Below, piece by piece: positions 1 through 8,692 of a DNA stretch of 50,547 nt. The translations under genes were made by a program, and so were the position numbers. Under the pieces are notes generated by a model. It did no database searches. It was given only the letters and a program-made list of their open reading frames with translations, and was not told the origin of the DNA. Positions within the stretch are counted from its first letter, which is position 1; every line of letters begins with the position of its first letter. Source of the stretch: Lactobacillus amylolyticus DSM 11664 (GTDB lineage Bacteria; Bacillota; Bacilli; Lactobacillales; Lactobacillaceae); contig NZ_ADNY01000056.1 of the NCBI RefSeq assembly GCF_000178475.1, positions 1 through 50,547 on the forward strand, read 5' to 3'.

Positions 1-10
1 TAACAACTAA

Positions 11-73
11 TAAAAATACACGCTTCTGAATTGAAATTTTTAACTCGTTTCAATTCAGAAGCGTGTATTTTTA
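11..73. terminator. Perfect 26-bp inverted-repeat terminator after the cyclophilin gene
   Basis: Arms 11-36 and 48-73 are exactly complementary over 26 bp, with an 11-base loop. Both ends are A/T-rich, so either strand gives a stem followed by U-rich RNA. The minus-strand stop codon of the cyclophilin (71-73) lies inside the right arm. It probably terminates that gene and could also stop transcription from the left. Confidence 0.85.
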
Positions 74-656
74 TTCATTAATATTAATACTATTAATTAC
101 CACTGCTTCAAGTGGTTTGTCAGCTTTATCTTTTTTCACTTTGGCAATTTTATCAACAACATCCATCCCATCAATTACTTGACCAAAAACAGTATGTCTT
201 CCATCTAGCCAAGGGGTACCACCCTGTTTATAAGCATGAATTATTTCTTTAGGATAGCCAGCTGGTTCCATTTCGCGAATATACCGCTTAGGCATGTTTT
301 TATTTTGAACAATAAAGAATTGACTTTCCGTTTGTATTTGGACCTGAATTAACCATTGAAAGTGCTCCGCGTAAATTGAATAGTTGATCAGTAAACTCAT
401 CTTCGAACGGATGACCCCAGATGCTTTCACCGCCTGTACCATTTCCTTCTGGATCACCACCCTGAATCATAAAGTCACTAATTACTCGATGAAAAGTAGT
501 TCCATCATAATAGCCCTTTTTAGCTAAACGAGTGAAATTTTCAACAGTCATTGGTGCTAATTTATCGAATAATTGAATTGTAATTTGACCATGCTTGGTA
601 TCTATTGTAGCTTTTGGCCCTTTGTAATTCTTTAAATCAAGTTGAGGATATGTCAT
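71..656 (-). pseudogene. ppiB: Peptidyl-prolyl cis-trans isomerase (cyclophilin), frameshifted
   Basis: A cytosolic cyclophilin-type prolyl isomerase split by one extra base. From the ATG at 656 the protein reads normally ([52 protein letters not shown]), then leaves frame and stops at 300. The other frame continues exactly where it should ([32 protein letters not shown]) and stops at 71. Removing one T from the TTT at 325-327 restores a full product of about 194 residues, the usual length. An AAAGGA ribosome-binding site precedes the start. As written, the core FFIVQ strand and the second half of the active site are lost. The cause is a real mutation or a sequencing error in a short homopolymer; programmed frameshifting is unlikely because no slippery motif is present. 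Confidence 0.85.
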
Positions 657-675
657 TTTCTTTTTCCTTTGCTTT

Positions 676-715
676 TAACAAAAAATGGTCAAGTTTTTCA
701 ACTCGGCCATTTTTA
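676..715 (-). terminator. Terminator after ppaC
   Basis: On the minus strand, AAAAATGG (707-714) pairs with CCATTTTT (681-688), with further AGTT/AACT pairing inside, followed by a T-rich run. It lies between the ppaC stop and the cyclophilin start. Confidence 0.65.
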
Positions 716-735
716 TTTTCTCTTTAATAATGAAA

Positions 736-1671
736 TTAGCCTTCAAAAGCTTTTGTTAATGGTGGTACAACTTGCTTCTTACGAGAAACAACGCCTGGTA
801 ATTTAACCTCTGAATCACTTAACTTATTACCAAATGCTTTTTCAAACAAAGCCTTAGTTTCATCAGAACCTACAACCAAAGCTTCTGAATCTGAATCAAG
901 AATGTTAGTAATCAAAAGCATGAACATATCATAATTGTTATCGCTAGCTGATGCACTCATAGCTTTTAAAAATGCTTCTTTACGTTCCAAAGCTTCTGGC
1001 AAATCAACAACATTAATTTGAGCAATACGAACGTTCTTGCCATTTAAGCTGAAACTCTTAGCATCTAAATCAATCAATTCTTCTTCTGATTTATCAGAAA
1101 TATTAGTACCAGCTTTAAGCATGGCCAAACCATATTCTTGATAATCCACGCCAGCGATTTTAGCCAAGGCTTCAACTGCCTTCTTGTCATAATCGGTTGT
1201 AGTTGGTGACTTCAAAAGCAAAGTATCTGAAATAATTGCTGAAAGCATCAATCCCGCTAATTTTTCAGGAATTTCAATACCCTTTTCATTGAACATCTTC
1301 CAAACAATAGTTGAAGTACAACCCATTGGTTCTGCACGGTAGTATAAAGGATCAGCCGTGTTGAAGTTCATAATTCTGTGGTGATCAACAACATGAGTAA
1401 CCTTAACTTTATCAATGTCAGAAACACTTTGTTGAGGCTCGTTGTGGTCAACAAGCATAACTGCTTTAACTTCATCTGCAGCCTTAGTAATAACACGTGG
1501 TGCTTTAAAACCAAATTTCTTTAAAGCATAAGCAGTTTCGTCATTAGGCTCACCTAAAGCAACAGCTTCAGTATTGTAACCCAATTTATTTTGTAAATAT
1601 GAAAATGCAATTGCAGTGCCAATTGCATCAGTATCTGGATTTTGGTGACCAAAAACTAATTCTTTTTCCAT
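736..1671 (-). CDS. ppaC: Manganese-dependent inorganic pyrophosphatase (family II)
   Basis: Hydrolyses pyrophosphate to phosphate in the cytosol, pulling DNA, RNA and aminoacyl-tRNA synthesis forward. The 311-residue length is typical of DHH-family (family II) pyrophosphatases. The N-terminal metal site is visible as H9-Q-N-P-D13-x-D15, the second as LVDHNE around D75, and the signature DHH at 96-98. The C-terminal substrate-binding SRKK motif is at 296-299. The start is supported by GAGAGGAA eight bases upstream. It follows the LysR gene by only 27 bases on the same strand with no clear terminator between them, so the two may be co-transcribed. All key residues are present. Confidence 0.96.
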   Translation of the reverse strand: MEKELVFGHQNPDTDAIGTAIAFSYLQNKLGYNTEAVALGEPNDETAYALKKFGFKAPRVITKAADEVKAVMLVDHNEPQQSVSDIDKVKVTHVVDHHRIMNFNTADPLYYRAEPMGCTSTIVWKMFNEKGIEIPEKLAGLMLSAIISDTLLLKSPTTTDYDKKAVEALAKIAGVDYQEYGLAMLKAGTNISDKSEEELIDLDAKSFSLNGKNVRIAQINVVDLPEALERKEAFLKAMSASASDNNYDMFMLLITNILDSDSEALVVGSDETKALFEKAFGNKLSDSEVKLPGVVSRKKQVVPPLTKAFEG

Positions 1672-1698
1672 TAAAAATTCCTCTCTTTTTTCTAGCGT

Positions 1699-2646
1699 CT
1701 ACTCTAGTCTACTAGAATAATCCTTTTTATCCAAGAATTTCTTCCATTCTTCTAACAAGTTTTTTATTCTTGGAATTTCTACCTTTCCTTTGCGATATAC
1801 CATCGCAATCTCAAAATCCTTATCATCTTTCACATAAACCGGAGTAAGATTAATATCTTTCTTATGTGCTAAATAATATGATTTGCTAATGTAAGTATCA
1901 TACTCGGTAGTTTGTGCGGTTTCAATCAAGTACTTTGCCTTTGAAAAAGTCAAAGAAACAATCGGCTTGTTCTTATCGCCGAAATAGTCTTTCATTAATT
2001 GCGTTAAGTAAGAACCTTCAGGGTAAGAAACCCATTTTCTTCTAGTAAATCTAGAAATTGGATATGCTTGCTTAGCTTCGACTGTATCTTTATGCGTCAA
2101 AATCATTAAACGATCTTTGAACAATTCCATATGATCATATTGATGCTGCAAATTGATTTCGTCCCGCTTAGTATTATCCGGCAAGTACATGATCGCCAAA
2201 TCGATCGTGTTGTTATCCAGTCTGCGCCATAATTCTTGACGATTATAAGTAAGAATATTCAATTGGATTCTTGGATAATTTTTATTAAATTCAACAACAA
2301 ATTGTCTGAAAATTTCAATATCAATTGTATCTAAGACACCCACTGAAATACTACCTTTATCAGCTTGAGTAAATTCTTGAATATCATCGACTACAGAATT
2401 TATTGTATCTAGTAATTCAACTGCGGCTGACTGCATTTCCTTACCAGCTTCAGTAAGGTAAAGCTTCTTCCCCATTTGTCCAAATAAAGGCGCACCAATT
2501 GCATGCTCTAACTTTTTAATTTGTTGAGTCAATGCTGGCTGTGTAATACCAAGTATTTGTGCAGCTTGGGTATAATTCATTGTATCAATTAATTGTAAAA
2601 AATATCGAAGTGACTTTGCTGAAAGTATTGTATCTGTTTTTGGCAT
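1699..2646 (-). CDS. LysR-family transcriptional regulator
   Basis: A full-length LysR-type regulator of about 315 residues. The N-terminal winged helix-turn-helix is seen in SLRYFLQLIDTMNYTQAAQILGITQPALTQQIKKLE, cited here by its key words YTQAA, TQPALTQQI and KKLE. A two-lobed effector-binding domain follows (SVGVLDTID, DLAIMYLP). I start it at the internal ATG at 2646 because AAGGAAG lies eight bases before it; the upstream in-frame ATG at 2676 has no such site. Its effector is not recognisable. It sits directly upstream of ppaC in the same orientation rather than divergently, so the usual LysR logic of controlling a divergent neighbour does not apply. Confidence 0.88.
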   Translation of the reverse strand: MPKTDTILSAKSLRYFLQLIDTMNYTQAAQILGITQPALTQQIKKLEHAIGAPLFGQMGKKLYLTEAGKEMQSAAVELLDTINSVVDDIQEFTQADKGSISVGVLDTIDIEIFRQFVVEFNKNYPRIQLNILTYNRQELWRRLDNNTIDLAIMYLPDNTKRDEINLQHQYDHMELFKDRLMILTHKDTVEAKQAYPISRFTRRKWVSYPEGSYLTQLMKDYFGDKNKPIVSLTFSKAKYLIETAQTTEYDTYISKSYYLAHKKDINLTPVYVKDDKDFEIAMVYRKGKVEIPRIKNLLEEWKKFLDKKDYSSRLE

Positions 2647-2711
2647 TTTGATTAGCTTCCTTTCTTGATAAAACAATAATCTTTACCCTATACCTAGATA
2701 CATTGTCTACC

Positions 2712-2752
2712 CAAAAATACGGAGTGTCAAAACATTTGTCTTAACACTCCGT
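2712..2752 (-). terminator. Terminator after parC
   Basis: ACGGAGTGT (2719-2727) pairs perfectly with ACACTCCGT (2744-2752). On the minus strand the stem is followed by ATTTTTGG. It separates the parE-parC unit from the LysR gene. Confidence 0.8.
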
Positions 2753-2771
2753 AAGCGCTTTTATTATTTAT

Positions 2772-5246
2772 TTAGAATAGATCAGAAACCTGTTTGTTTT
2801 CGTTGCTCAAAGGTGCCCCTAATTCAAGGCTTACAGGAGTTCCATCTACAGTTGGATCAACTACAAATGAACCATTAGAATATCTATCCCCTAATGGAAA
2901 TTTATTTGTATTAATATCCATATGCCGGTCACTTGACGTTGTCATCTTTAGAACGTGATTTTGACCATAGGCAGCTATTGCAGCTATTCTATGTGGTTTA
3001 GTCTTCAATTCTCTTAGAACCATTACCCCACGTTTAGCTCTAGATACTTTATTAACTAAGCTTAACTTAAACTGCTTAAAGGCTCCACGTTGGGTAATTA
3101 AACCGACTTTGATCAAATCAGCAAATTCTGGTTGTACCAAGACGTAGCCTACTACATAATCATCATCTTTTAAGTTAACCGACTTTACACCCAAAGCTTT
3201 ACCACCAAATTCAGATATTTCGGAAACATCATATTTAACAGCATATGCACGATGAGTAAATAAAGTTATCTCTCCGCTGTTTGTTTTAATTAAATCAATC
3301 CGAATCATCTTACTATCTTCAGATTTCATCTTCATTGCTGTAATTGCACGTGATCGATAAGTTCTGGTAGGTTGCAAATCACTCAATTTTACTTGTTTGA
3401 TGTAGCCATCATTAGTGGCCATCAAAAAATCAACATTCTTATCAAGCTTATCAAAGTCAAATACGCGAATAATTTGTTCGTCAGTAGCCAACCCAACTTC
3501 CTGTGATAGGTGCTGACCTGTTTCTTTCCACTTGGTTTCAGTTAACTCGTGAACAGGTCGATAAATAAGATTCCCACGATTAGTAAACAAATATAAGTTA
3601 TCTAAAGTAGATAAAGTTTTTTCATAAACAACCTTATCATTTTCAGGCAATCCATTATCTGCCTCGTCAGATGACTGGTAAGAACGCAATGATGAACGCT
3701 TTAAATAGCCATCACGACTTACCAAAACTCTTACTTGTTCATCAGCAACCAATGCTTTTTCATCGATTTCGACTTTAGCACTTTCGTGTGAAATTTGAGT
3801 TCTTCTTGGACTAGCAAAATTCTTTTTAACTGCTGTTAGTTCTTTAATAATTTCTTTTTCAAGAGTAGCACGATCTGATAAAAGCTTTTGGTAAACAGCT
3901 ACTTTCTTATTCAGATCATTTTGTTCTGCAATCAAAGCATCAACATCAGTGTTCGTCAACCGATATAATTGTAATGATACGATTGCTTCGGCTTGCCGCT
4001 CAGTAAACTTAAATTCCTTAATCAAGTTCTTTTTAGCATCTGCTTTGTTTTTTGATGCCCGAATTGTTTTGATAACTTGATCAAGAATGTCCATCGCATG
4101 GATTAAGCCCTGAATGATTTCTAAACGAGCTTCAGCTTTGTCTAGATCATACTTAGTTCGCTTAGTAATCACATCTTCATCATGTTCAAGATAGGAAGAT
4201 AAAATTCTCTTCAAACCTACTTGAACAGGTGTCATATGGTCAATTGCAACCATATTGAAGTTATAAGAGACCTGCAAATCTGTATTCTTGAATAAATAAT
4301 TCAAGATATTTTCTGCGTCTGCATTCTTCTTTAATTCAATAACTATTGAGAGTCCATGACGATCAGTCTCATCACGAACTTCAGCAATACCATCAATTTC
4401 TTTATTGAGTCTTATCTCATCAATTTTCTTAACTAATAAAGCTTTATTGACATCAAAAGGAATTTCAGTAGCAACAATTTCTTGCCGATGTCCCCTAATT
4501 TCTTGAATGCTTGTTTTTGCACGAACTTGAATTCTTCCACGTCCGGTTTGATAGGCTTCCTTAATTCCCTTTGTACCCATAATAACGGCACCTGTAGGAA
4601 AATCCGGTCCCTTAACAAACTGCATTAAATCCTCCAGACTAGCTTCGGGATGCTTCAACAAATAAATTGTTGCATCAATTACTTCAGCTAAATTATGTGG
4701 TGGAATTTCAGTAGCATAACCTGCGGAAATTCCTGTTGAACCATTAACTAGCAAATTGGGGAATTGAGCTGGCAAAACAGTTGGTTCATATTCAGTATCA
4801 TCGAAGTTTAATACCATTTTTACGGTATTCTTATCAATGTCCTGCAACAATAAATTGGATATTTTGCTCAAACGTGACTCAGTATAACGCATAGCAGCTG
4901 GGCCATCACCATCCATAGAACCATTGTTTCCGTGCATTTCTACCAATGGCTCACGCATTTTCCAGTCTTGAGATAAGTGAACTAAAGCACCATAGATAGA
5001 GCTATCTCCGTGAGGGTGGAAATTACCCATAATGTTACCTACTGCTTTGGCAGCCTTTTTAAAGGGCTTATCAAAGGTATTTCCATCCTGATACATTGCA
5101 TATAAAATACGGCGTTGAACAGGTTTTAATCCATCTCTGATATCAGGCAAGGCACGTTCCTGGATAATATACTTTGAATATCGTCCAAAACGTTCTCCCA
5201 TTACCTGTTCTAACGGCATCTCCCGAATTCTTTCTTTATTCGCCAT
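2772..5246 (-). CDS. parC: DNA topoisomerase IV subunit A
   Basis: The breakage-reunion subunit of topoisomerase IV, which unlinks replicated chromosomes. The 824-residue length fits ParC. The catalytic tyrosine is Y121 in AMRYTE. The quinolone-determining region reads HPHGDSSIYG (77-86): the serine (S82) is present, but the position usually held by Asp or Glu is Gly86. A coiled region and C-terminal beta-pinwheel repeats follow (RGVMVLRELK near the end). I prefer ParC over GyrA because it lies 16 bases behind parE and has no clear GyrA-box. The start has AGAAGG about 12 bases upstream. It forms an operon with parE and ends in a terminator. Confidence 0.95.
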   Translation of the reverse strand: MANKERIREMPLEQVMGERFGRYSKYIIQERALPDIRDGLKPVQRRILYAMYQDGNTFDKPFKKAAKAVGNIMGNFHPHGDSSIYGALVHLSQDWKMREPLVEMHGNNGSMDGDGPAAMRYTESRLSKISNLLLQDIDKNTVKMVLNFDDTEYEPTVLPAQFPNLLVNGSTGISAGYATEIPPHNLAEVIDATIYLLKHPEASLEDLMQFVKGPDFPTGAVIMGTKGIKEAYQTGRGRIQVRAKTSIQEIRGHRQEIVATEIPFDVNKALLVKKIDEIRLNKEIDGIAEVRDETDRHGLSIVIELKKNADAENILNYLFKNTDLQVSYNFNMVAIDHMTPVQVGLKRILSSYLEHDEDVITKRTKYDLDKAEARLEIIQGLIHAMDILDQVIKTIRASKNKADAKKNLIKEFKFTERQAEAIVSLQLYRLTNTDVDALIAEQNDLNKKVAVYQKLLSDRATLEKEIIKELTAVKKNFASPRRTQISHESAKVEIDEKALVADEQVRVLVSRDGYLKRSSLRSYQSSDEADNGLPENDKVVYEKTLSTLDNLYLFTNRGNLIYRPVHELTETKWKETGQHLSQEVGLATDEQIIRVFDFDKLDKNVDFLMATNDGYIKQVKLSDLQPTRTYRSRAITAMKMKSEDSKMIRIDLIKTNSGEITLFTHRAYAVKYDVSEISEFGGKALGVKSVNLKDDDYVVGYVLVQPEFADLIKVGLITQRGAFKQFKLSLVNKVSRAKRGVMVLRELKTKPHRIAAIAAYGQNHVLKMTTSSDRHMDINTNKFPLGDRYSNGSFVVDPTVDGTPVSLELGAPLSNENKQVSDLF

Positions 5247-5262
5247 TAAAATCTATACCTTC

Positions 5263-7209
5263 TTAATCATTATCTGCATCCAGAAGTGAGCCATCTTCGC
5301 CCATTCTAAATTTAACGTTTTCTTCAATCCATTTTCTTCTTGCTGCTACTTTATCACCCATTAGTGTAGTAACTCTTCGTTCAGCTAATGCAGCATCATC
5401 AATTCGAACACGAATTAGCATTCTTGATTCTGGATTCATAGTTGTTTGCCACAACTGCTCGGCATTCATTTCACCTAATCCCTTGAATCGTTGAAGAGAA
5501 TAGCCTCTGCCCATTTTCTTTTCATCTTCAGCTAATTCTTCATCAGTCCAGTCGTACTTAATTTCTGCCTTCTTGCCGCGTCCTTTTTGAAGACGATACA
5601 GAGGTGGCAAAGCAATATAAACTTTGCCTTTTTCGATCATTGGCCGCATATAACGATAGAAGAAAGTTAAAAGCAGAATCTGAATGTGTGCACCATCGTC
5701 ATCGGCATCAGTCATAATAATGACTTTATCGTAGTTGGAATCATCAACTTTAAACTCTGTTCCAACTCCTGCACCAATGGTGTAAATCATTGTATTAATT
5801 TCTTCATTTTTGAAAATGTCCTGCAACTTTGCTTTTTGTGTATTCAAAACCTTTCCACGCAAAGGCAAAATTGCTTGAAAACGTCTGTCTCTGCCTTGTT
5901 TTGCGGAACCACCAGCTGAATCCCCTTCGACTAAGAACAATTCATTCTTCTTTGGATTTTTCGATTGTGCTGGTGTTAGTTTCCCGGAAAGTACTTCTTT
6001 CTTGCGCCGCTTTTTACCATTTCGACTTTCGTCACGTGCCTTTTTGGCCGCTTCACGAGCATCTCTGGCCCGTTGAGCTTTCTTAACTAATTCTTGGGCT
6101 AACTCACCATTTTCCATGAGATAATAAGACATCTTCTCGTAAACAAGCGCATCAACAGCGGAACGAGCTTGAGGTGTTCCTAATTTACCTTTGGTCTGAC
6201 CTTCAAATTCAAGCAGTTCTTCAGGAATTTTAACTGATAAAACAGCACTCAAACCTTCACGATAATCTGAACCATCAATGTTTTTATCTTTCTTGGTAAA
6301 CAAGCCTTGCTTTTTAGCATAATCATTGAATGCTCTAGTAAAGCCACTGCGTGCACCCACTTCATGAGTACCACCATCAGCAGTTCTAACATTGTTTACA
6401 AATGAAACGAGATTTTCAGAATAGCCATCACTATATTGACCACTGAATTCAATTTCCATTCCATCTTGCTTGCCTTCAAAGTAAAAGACATCACTGATTG
6501 TACCTTTACCTTCATTCAAGTATTTAACAAAGGATTTAATACCATCATCATATTGAAAAACATCATGATGTTCTGGATCACGTTCATCCGTTAATGTGAA
6601 TTTGACGCCCTTCAGCAAGAAAGCTGATTCGCGAATTCTTTCTTGAATTGTTTCGTACTTGTACTTAGTAGTTGAAAAAATTGTGGCATCTGGTTTAAAG
6701 GTAATCGTAGTACCTGTTTTGTCATTGGTCTCACCGACACATTTTAAAGTACCGATTGGATGACCACCATTTTGAAATTCTTCTTCATATGCTTTACCTC
6801 CACGAACCACTCTAACTTTTAAATAGCTCGATAAAGCATTAACTACTGATGAACCTACCCCATGAAGGCCGCCCGAGGTCTTATAGTTTTGTTCAGTAAA
6901 TTTGCCACCAGCGTGCAAGACTGTCAAAATAACTTCAATCGTTGGTTTTCCGGATTTATGCATTCCAGTTGGCATTCCACGTCCAAAGTCCCTAACAGTT
7001 ACACTGTTGTCTTTATGAATAGTTACATTAATCTCTTTACCATAACCGGCCATCGCTTCGTCAACTGAGTTATCAACGATTTCGTAAACCAATTGGTTTA
7101 GACCGTGAATATCAGTTGAACCGATGTACATGCCAGGGCGTTTTCTGACAGCTTCTAGTCCATGTAATATTTGAATTGAAGAATCATCATAAGTATTAGC
7201 TTTAGCCAC
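5263..7209 (-). CDS. parE: DNA topoisomerase IV subunit B
   Basis: The ATPase subunit of topoisomerase IV. The GHKL ATP site is visible (VDNSVDEAMAG, GRGMPTG, GGLHGVGSSVVNALS), followed by a transducer domain. The TOPRIM metal site has LVEGDSAGGSAKQGRD and MTDADDDGAHI. About 648 residues is the expected size. I choose the GTG at 7209 because GGAGGA lies six bases upstream and the protein then begins AKANTYDDSS, as relatives do; the ATG at 7266 lacks a site. It is transcribed first in the parE-parC pair and diverges from plsY. Confidence 0.96.
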   Translation of the reverse strand: MAKANTYDDSSIQILHGLEAVRKRPGMYIGSTDIHGLNQLVYEIVDNSVDEAMAGYGKEINVTIHKDNSVTVRDFGRGMPTGMHKSGKPTIEVILTVLHAGGKFTEQNYKTSGGLHGVGSSVVNALSSYLKVRVVRGGKAYEEEFQNGGHPIGTLKCVGETNDKTGTTITFKPDATIFSTTKYKYETIQERIRESAFLLKGVKFTLTDERDPEHHDVFQYDDGIKSFVKYLNEGKGTISDVFYFEGKQDGMEIEFSGQYSDGYSENLVSFVNNVRTADGGTHEVGARSGFTRAFNDYAKKQGLFTKKDKNIDGSDYREGLSAVLSVKIPEELLEFEGQTKGKLGTPQARSAVDALVYEKMSYYLMENGELAQELVKKAQRARDAREAAKKARDESRNGKKRRKKEVLSGKLTPAQSKNPKKNELFLVEGDSAGGSAKQGRDRRFQAILPLRGKVLNTQKAKLQDIFKNEEINTMIYTIGAGVGTEFKVDDSNYDKVIIMTDADDDGAHIQILLLTFFYRYMRPMIEKGKVYIALPPLYRLQKGRGKKAEIKYDWTDEELAEDEKKMGRGYSLQRFKGLGEMNAEQLWQTTMNPESRMLIRVRIDDAALAERRVTTLMGDKVAARRKWIEENVKFRMGEDGSLLDADND

Positions 7210-7270
7210 TAAAATTCCTCCACTTTTATTACTTAATTTTGGCAACTCCATATATTTACAAGTCAAACTT

Positions 7271-7279
7271 TGCTAAAAT
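7271..7279 (+). promoter_or_regulatory. Extended -10 promoter for plsY
   Basis: TGC followed by TAAAAT (7274-7279) forms an extended -10 element about 29 bases before the plsY start. No good -35 hexamer is seen, which is common with extended -10 promoters. An AGTCAA at 7261-7266 (TTGACT on the minus strand) could serve parE in the other direction. Confidence 0.5.
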
Positions 7280-7307
7280 AGCTTTAGATTAAATGGAGTT
7301 GTTAATT

Positions 7308-7940
7308 ATGTCTATCTTAAAAATAGCATTGTTACTTATTTTAGCATACTTAATCGGCTCATTTCCGACTGGTGTGATTATTGGAAAAACTTTTTTCCAT
7401 AAAGATATCCGTCAATACGGATCGGGAAATATTGGCACAACTAACACCTTTAGGGTTTTAGGTCCGAAAGCAGGAATTGCCGTTTTTCTAATCGATTTCT
7501 TTAAAGGAACGCTTGCGACAATTTTACCAGTAATATTTAACCTGGGTCCACATTATTTATGCTTAATTTTTGGTTTAGCGGCAATATTAGGCCATGCTTT
7601 TTCAATCTTCTTGAAGTTCAAAGGTGGTAAAGCAGTTGCAACCTCTGCCGGCTTTTTGCTGGGTTATAATTTGAACTTTTTCTTGATTTGCGCAGTAATA
7701 TTTTTCCCAATATTATTTATAACTAGTATGGTTTCGCTAACGAGCCTAATCTCAATCGTATTGATCTTCATTGCCTCATTCTTTTTCCATGACCTTGCCT
7801 TAAGCATTATCAGTGGATTATTGGTGGTTTTGATTTACTGGAGCCACAGAAGCAATATTGTTCGTCTAGAACATCATGAAGAGAACATGATTCCCTTTGG
7901 TTTATATTACTGGTACAAAAAATCTCATCATAATAAGTAA
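7308..7940 (+). CDS. plsY: Acyl-phosphate glycerol-3-phosphate acyltransferase PlsY
   Basis: Membrane enzyme that transfers the acyl group from acyl-phosphate to glycerol-3-phosphate, the first step of phospholipid synthesis. About 210 residues with five or so membrane segments. PlsY signatures are present: GSFPTG near the first helix, GSGNIGTTNTFRVLG, GHAFSIFLKFKGGKAVATSAG, and the C-terminal arginine-rich turn HRSNIVRL. I start at the ATG at 7308 because GGAG lies nine bases upstream; that GGAG overlaps an earlier ATG at 7293. The only plus-strand gene in this part, divergent from parE. Confidence 0.95.
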   Translation: MSILKIALLLILAYLIGSFPTGVIIGKTFFHKDIRQYGSGNIGTTNTFRVLGPKAGIAVFLIDFFKGTLATILPVIFNLGPHYLCLIFGLAAILGHAFSIFLKFKGGKAVATSAGFLLGYNLNFFLICAVIFFPILFITSMVSLTSLISIVLIFIASFFFHDLALSIISGLLVVLIYWSHRSNIVRLEHHEENMIPFGLYYWYKKSHHNK

Positions 7941-7957
7941 ACTAAAAATAAAGAGAG

Positions 7958-7987
7958 CCAACAAGGATAAAGCCTTGTTGGTTTTTT
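7958..7987. terminator. Terminator after plsY
   Basis: CCAACAAGG (7958-7966) pairs with CCTTGTTGG (7973-7981), followed by six T on the plus strand. It lies between converging genes and may also stop the minus-strand gene ending at 8026. Confidence 0.88.
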
Positions 7988-8025
7988 ACTCTTTTATTAT
8001 ATCGATACAAACTTTTGTTCGCAAG

Positions 8026-8640
8026 TTAAAAGTCTAAATTCTTTTTTAAGGCTTGAGCAACTTGCTTAACCTCGTTTGTTGGCTCTTTTTTCATAACGAC
8101 TACGTATTCTTGCTTAAGCTGTATTCCGTCTTTCAATAAAAACATTTTCTGCAATTTGGGGCTTTCAAAGAATTTAGCAGTATCTTCATTAAGCAAGAAA
8201 TAACCTGATCCTGATTCAGCCATTAATGCTGCCTCATTAAAATTATCAACGGCAAGAAATGGACTTTTTATTCCTAATAAATCACGATGATAATGCAATT
8301 CTCCTTGCTCTTCATTCTTTTGCGTAACAAGCAGATTAGGAATTTTATCTAATTCACTTATTTCTATTGTTTGTTGTCCAGACATAAAATTCCCTGCTTG
8401 TAGTACAGCTTCTAAGCCAAACTCACTGACCTTAATTACCTGATAATTTGAGTAACCATGATCGCGAGGATCTGTTAAAGCAAGATCAATTTTATTTTCT
8501 TCAAAAGAATCCTCTATTTGATCCTGATACAGAGGAATTAATCTGATTTCTAATTGCAGATTTTTTTGCAAATATCTTTTTAATTTTTCAAGACGTGCCG
8601 TTCCAAAATTCTTGAAATATCCTAAGTTAATTGTTTTCAT
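8026..8640 (-). CDS. Stand-alone LysR-type effector-binding domain (no DNA-binding domain)
   Basis: A 204-residue protein that resembles only the C-terminal effector-binding half of a LysR regulator. It opens at the first strand of that domain (INLGYFKNFG), continues with the inter-lobe strand and DLALTDPRDHG, and ends in the last lobe (GSGYFLLNEDTAKFF). No helix-turn-helix is encoded upstream: the preceding DNA is the galM terminator. It still has a clean ribosome-binding site (GAGGTAAG just before the ATG) and no internal stop, so it looks translated. It may be a remnant that kept its frame, or a working ligand-binding or dominant-negative partner. Its ligand is unknown. Confidence 0.75.
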   Translation of the reverse strand: MKTINLGYFKNFGTARLEKLKRYLQKNLQLEIRLIPLYQDQIEDSFEENKIDLALTDPRDHGYSNYQVIKVSEFGLEAVLQAGNFMSGQQTIEISELDKIPNLLVTQKNEEQGELHYHRDLLGIKSPFLAVDNFNEAALMAESGSGYFLLNEDTAKFFESPKLQKMFLLKDGIQLKQEYVVVMKKEPTNEVKQVAQALKKNLDF

Positions 8641-8655
8641 GACTTACCTCAAAAT

Positions 8656-8692
8656 AAAAAGAAGCTTTGGCATTTCACCAAGACTTCTTTTT
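8656..8692 (-). terminator. Terminator after the galM-like gene
   Basis: AAAAAGAAG (8656-8664) pairs with CTTCTTTTT (8684-8692), with additional inner pairing of TTGG/CCAA. On the minus strand it is followed by ATTTTG. The galM-like stop codon overlaps the stem. Confidence 0.8.

Noticed and set aside
300..330. Programmed frameshift in the cyclophilin gene
   Set aside because: No slippery heptamer, stimulatory stem or upstream Shine-Dalgarno-like signal is seen at the shift; mutation or sequencing error is simpler.
2750..2763. Cre-like CGTAAGCGCTTTTA after parC
   Set aside because: It lies between a stop codon and a terminator, not near a promoter, and lacks the outer consensus bases; probably chance.
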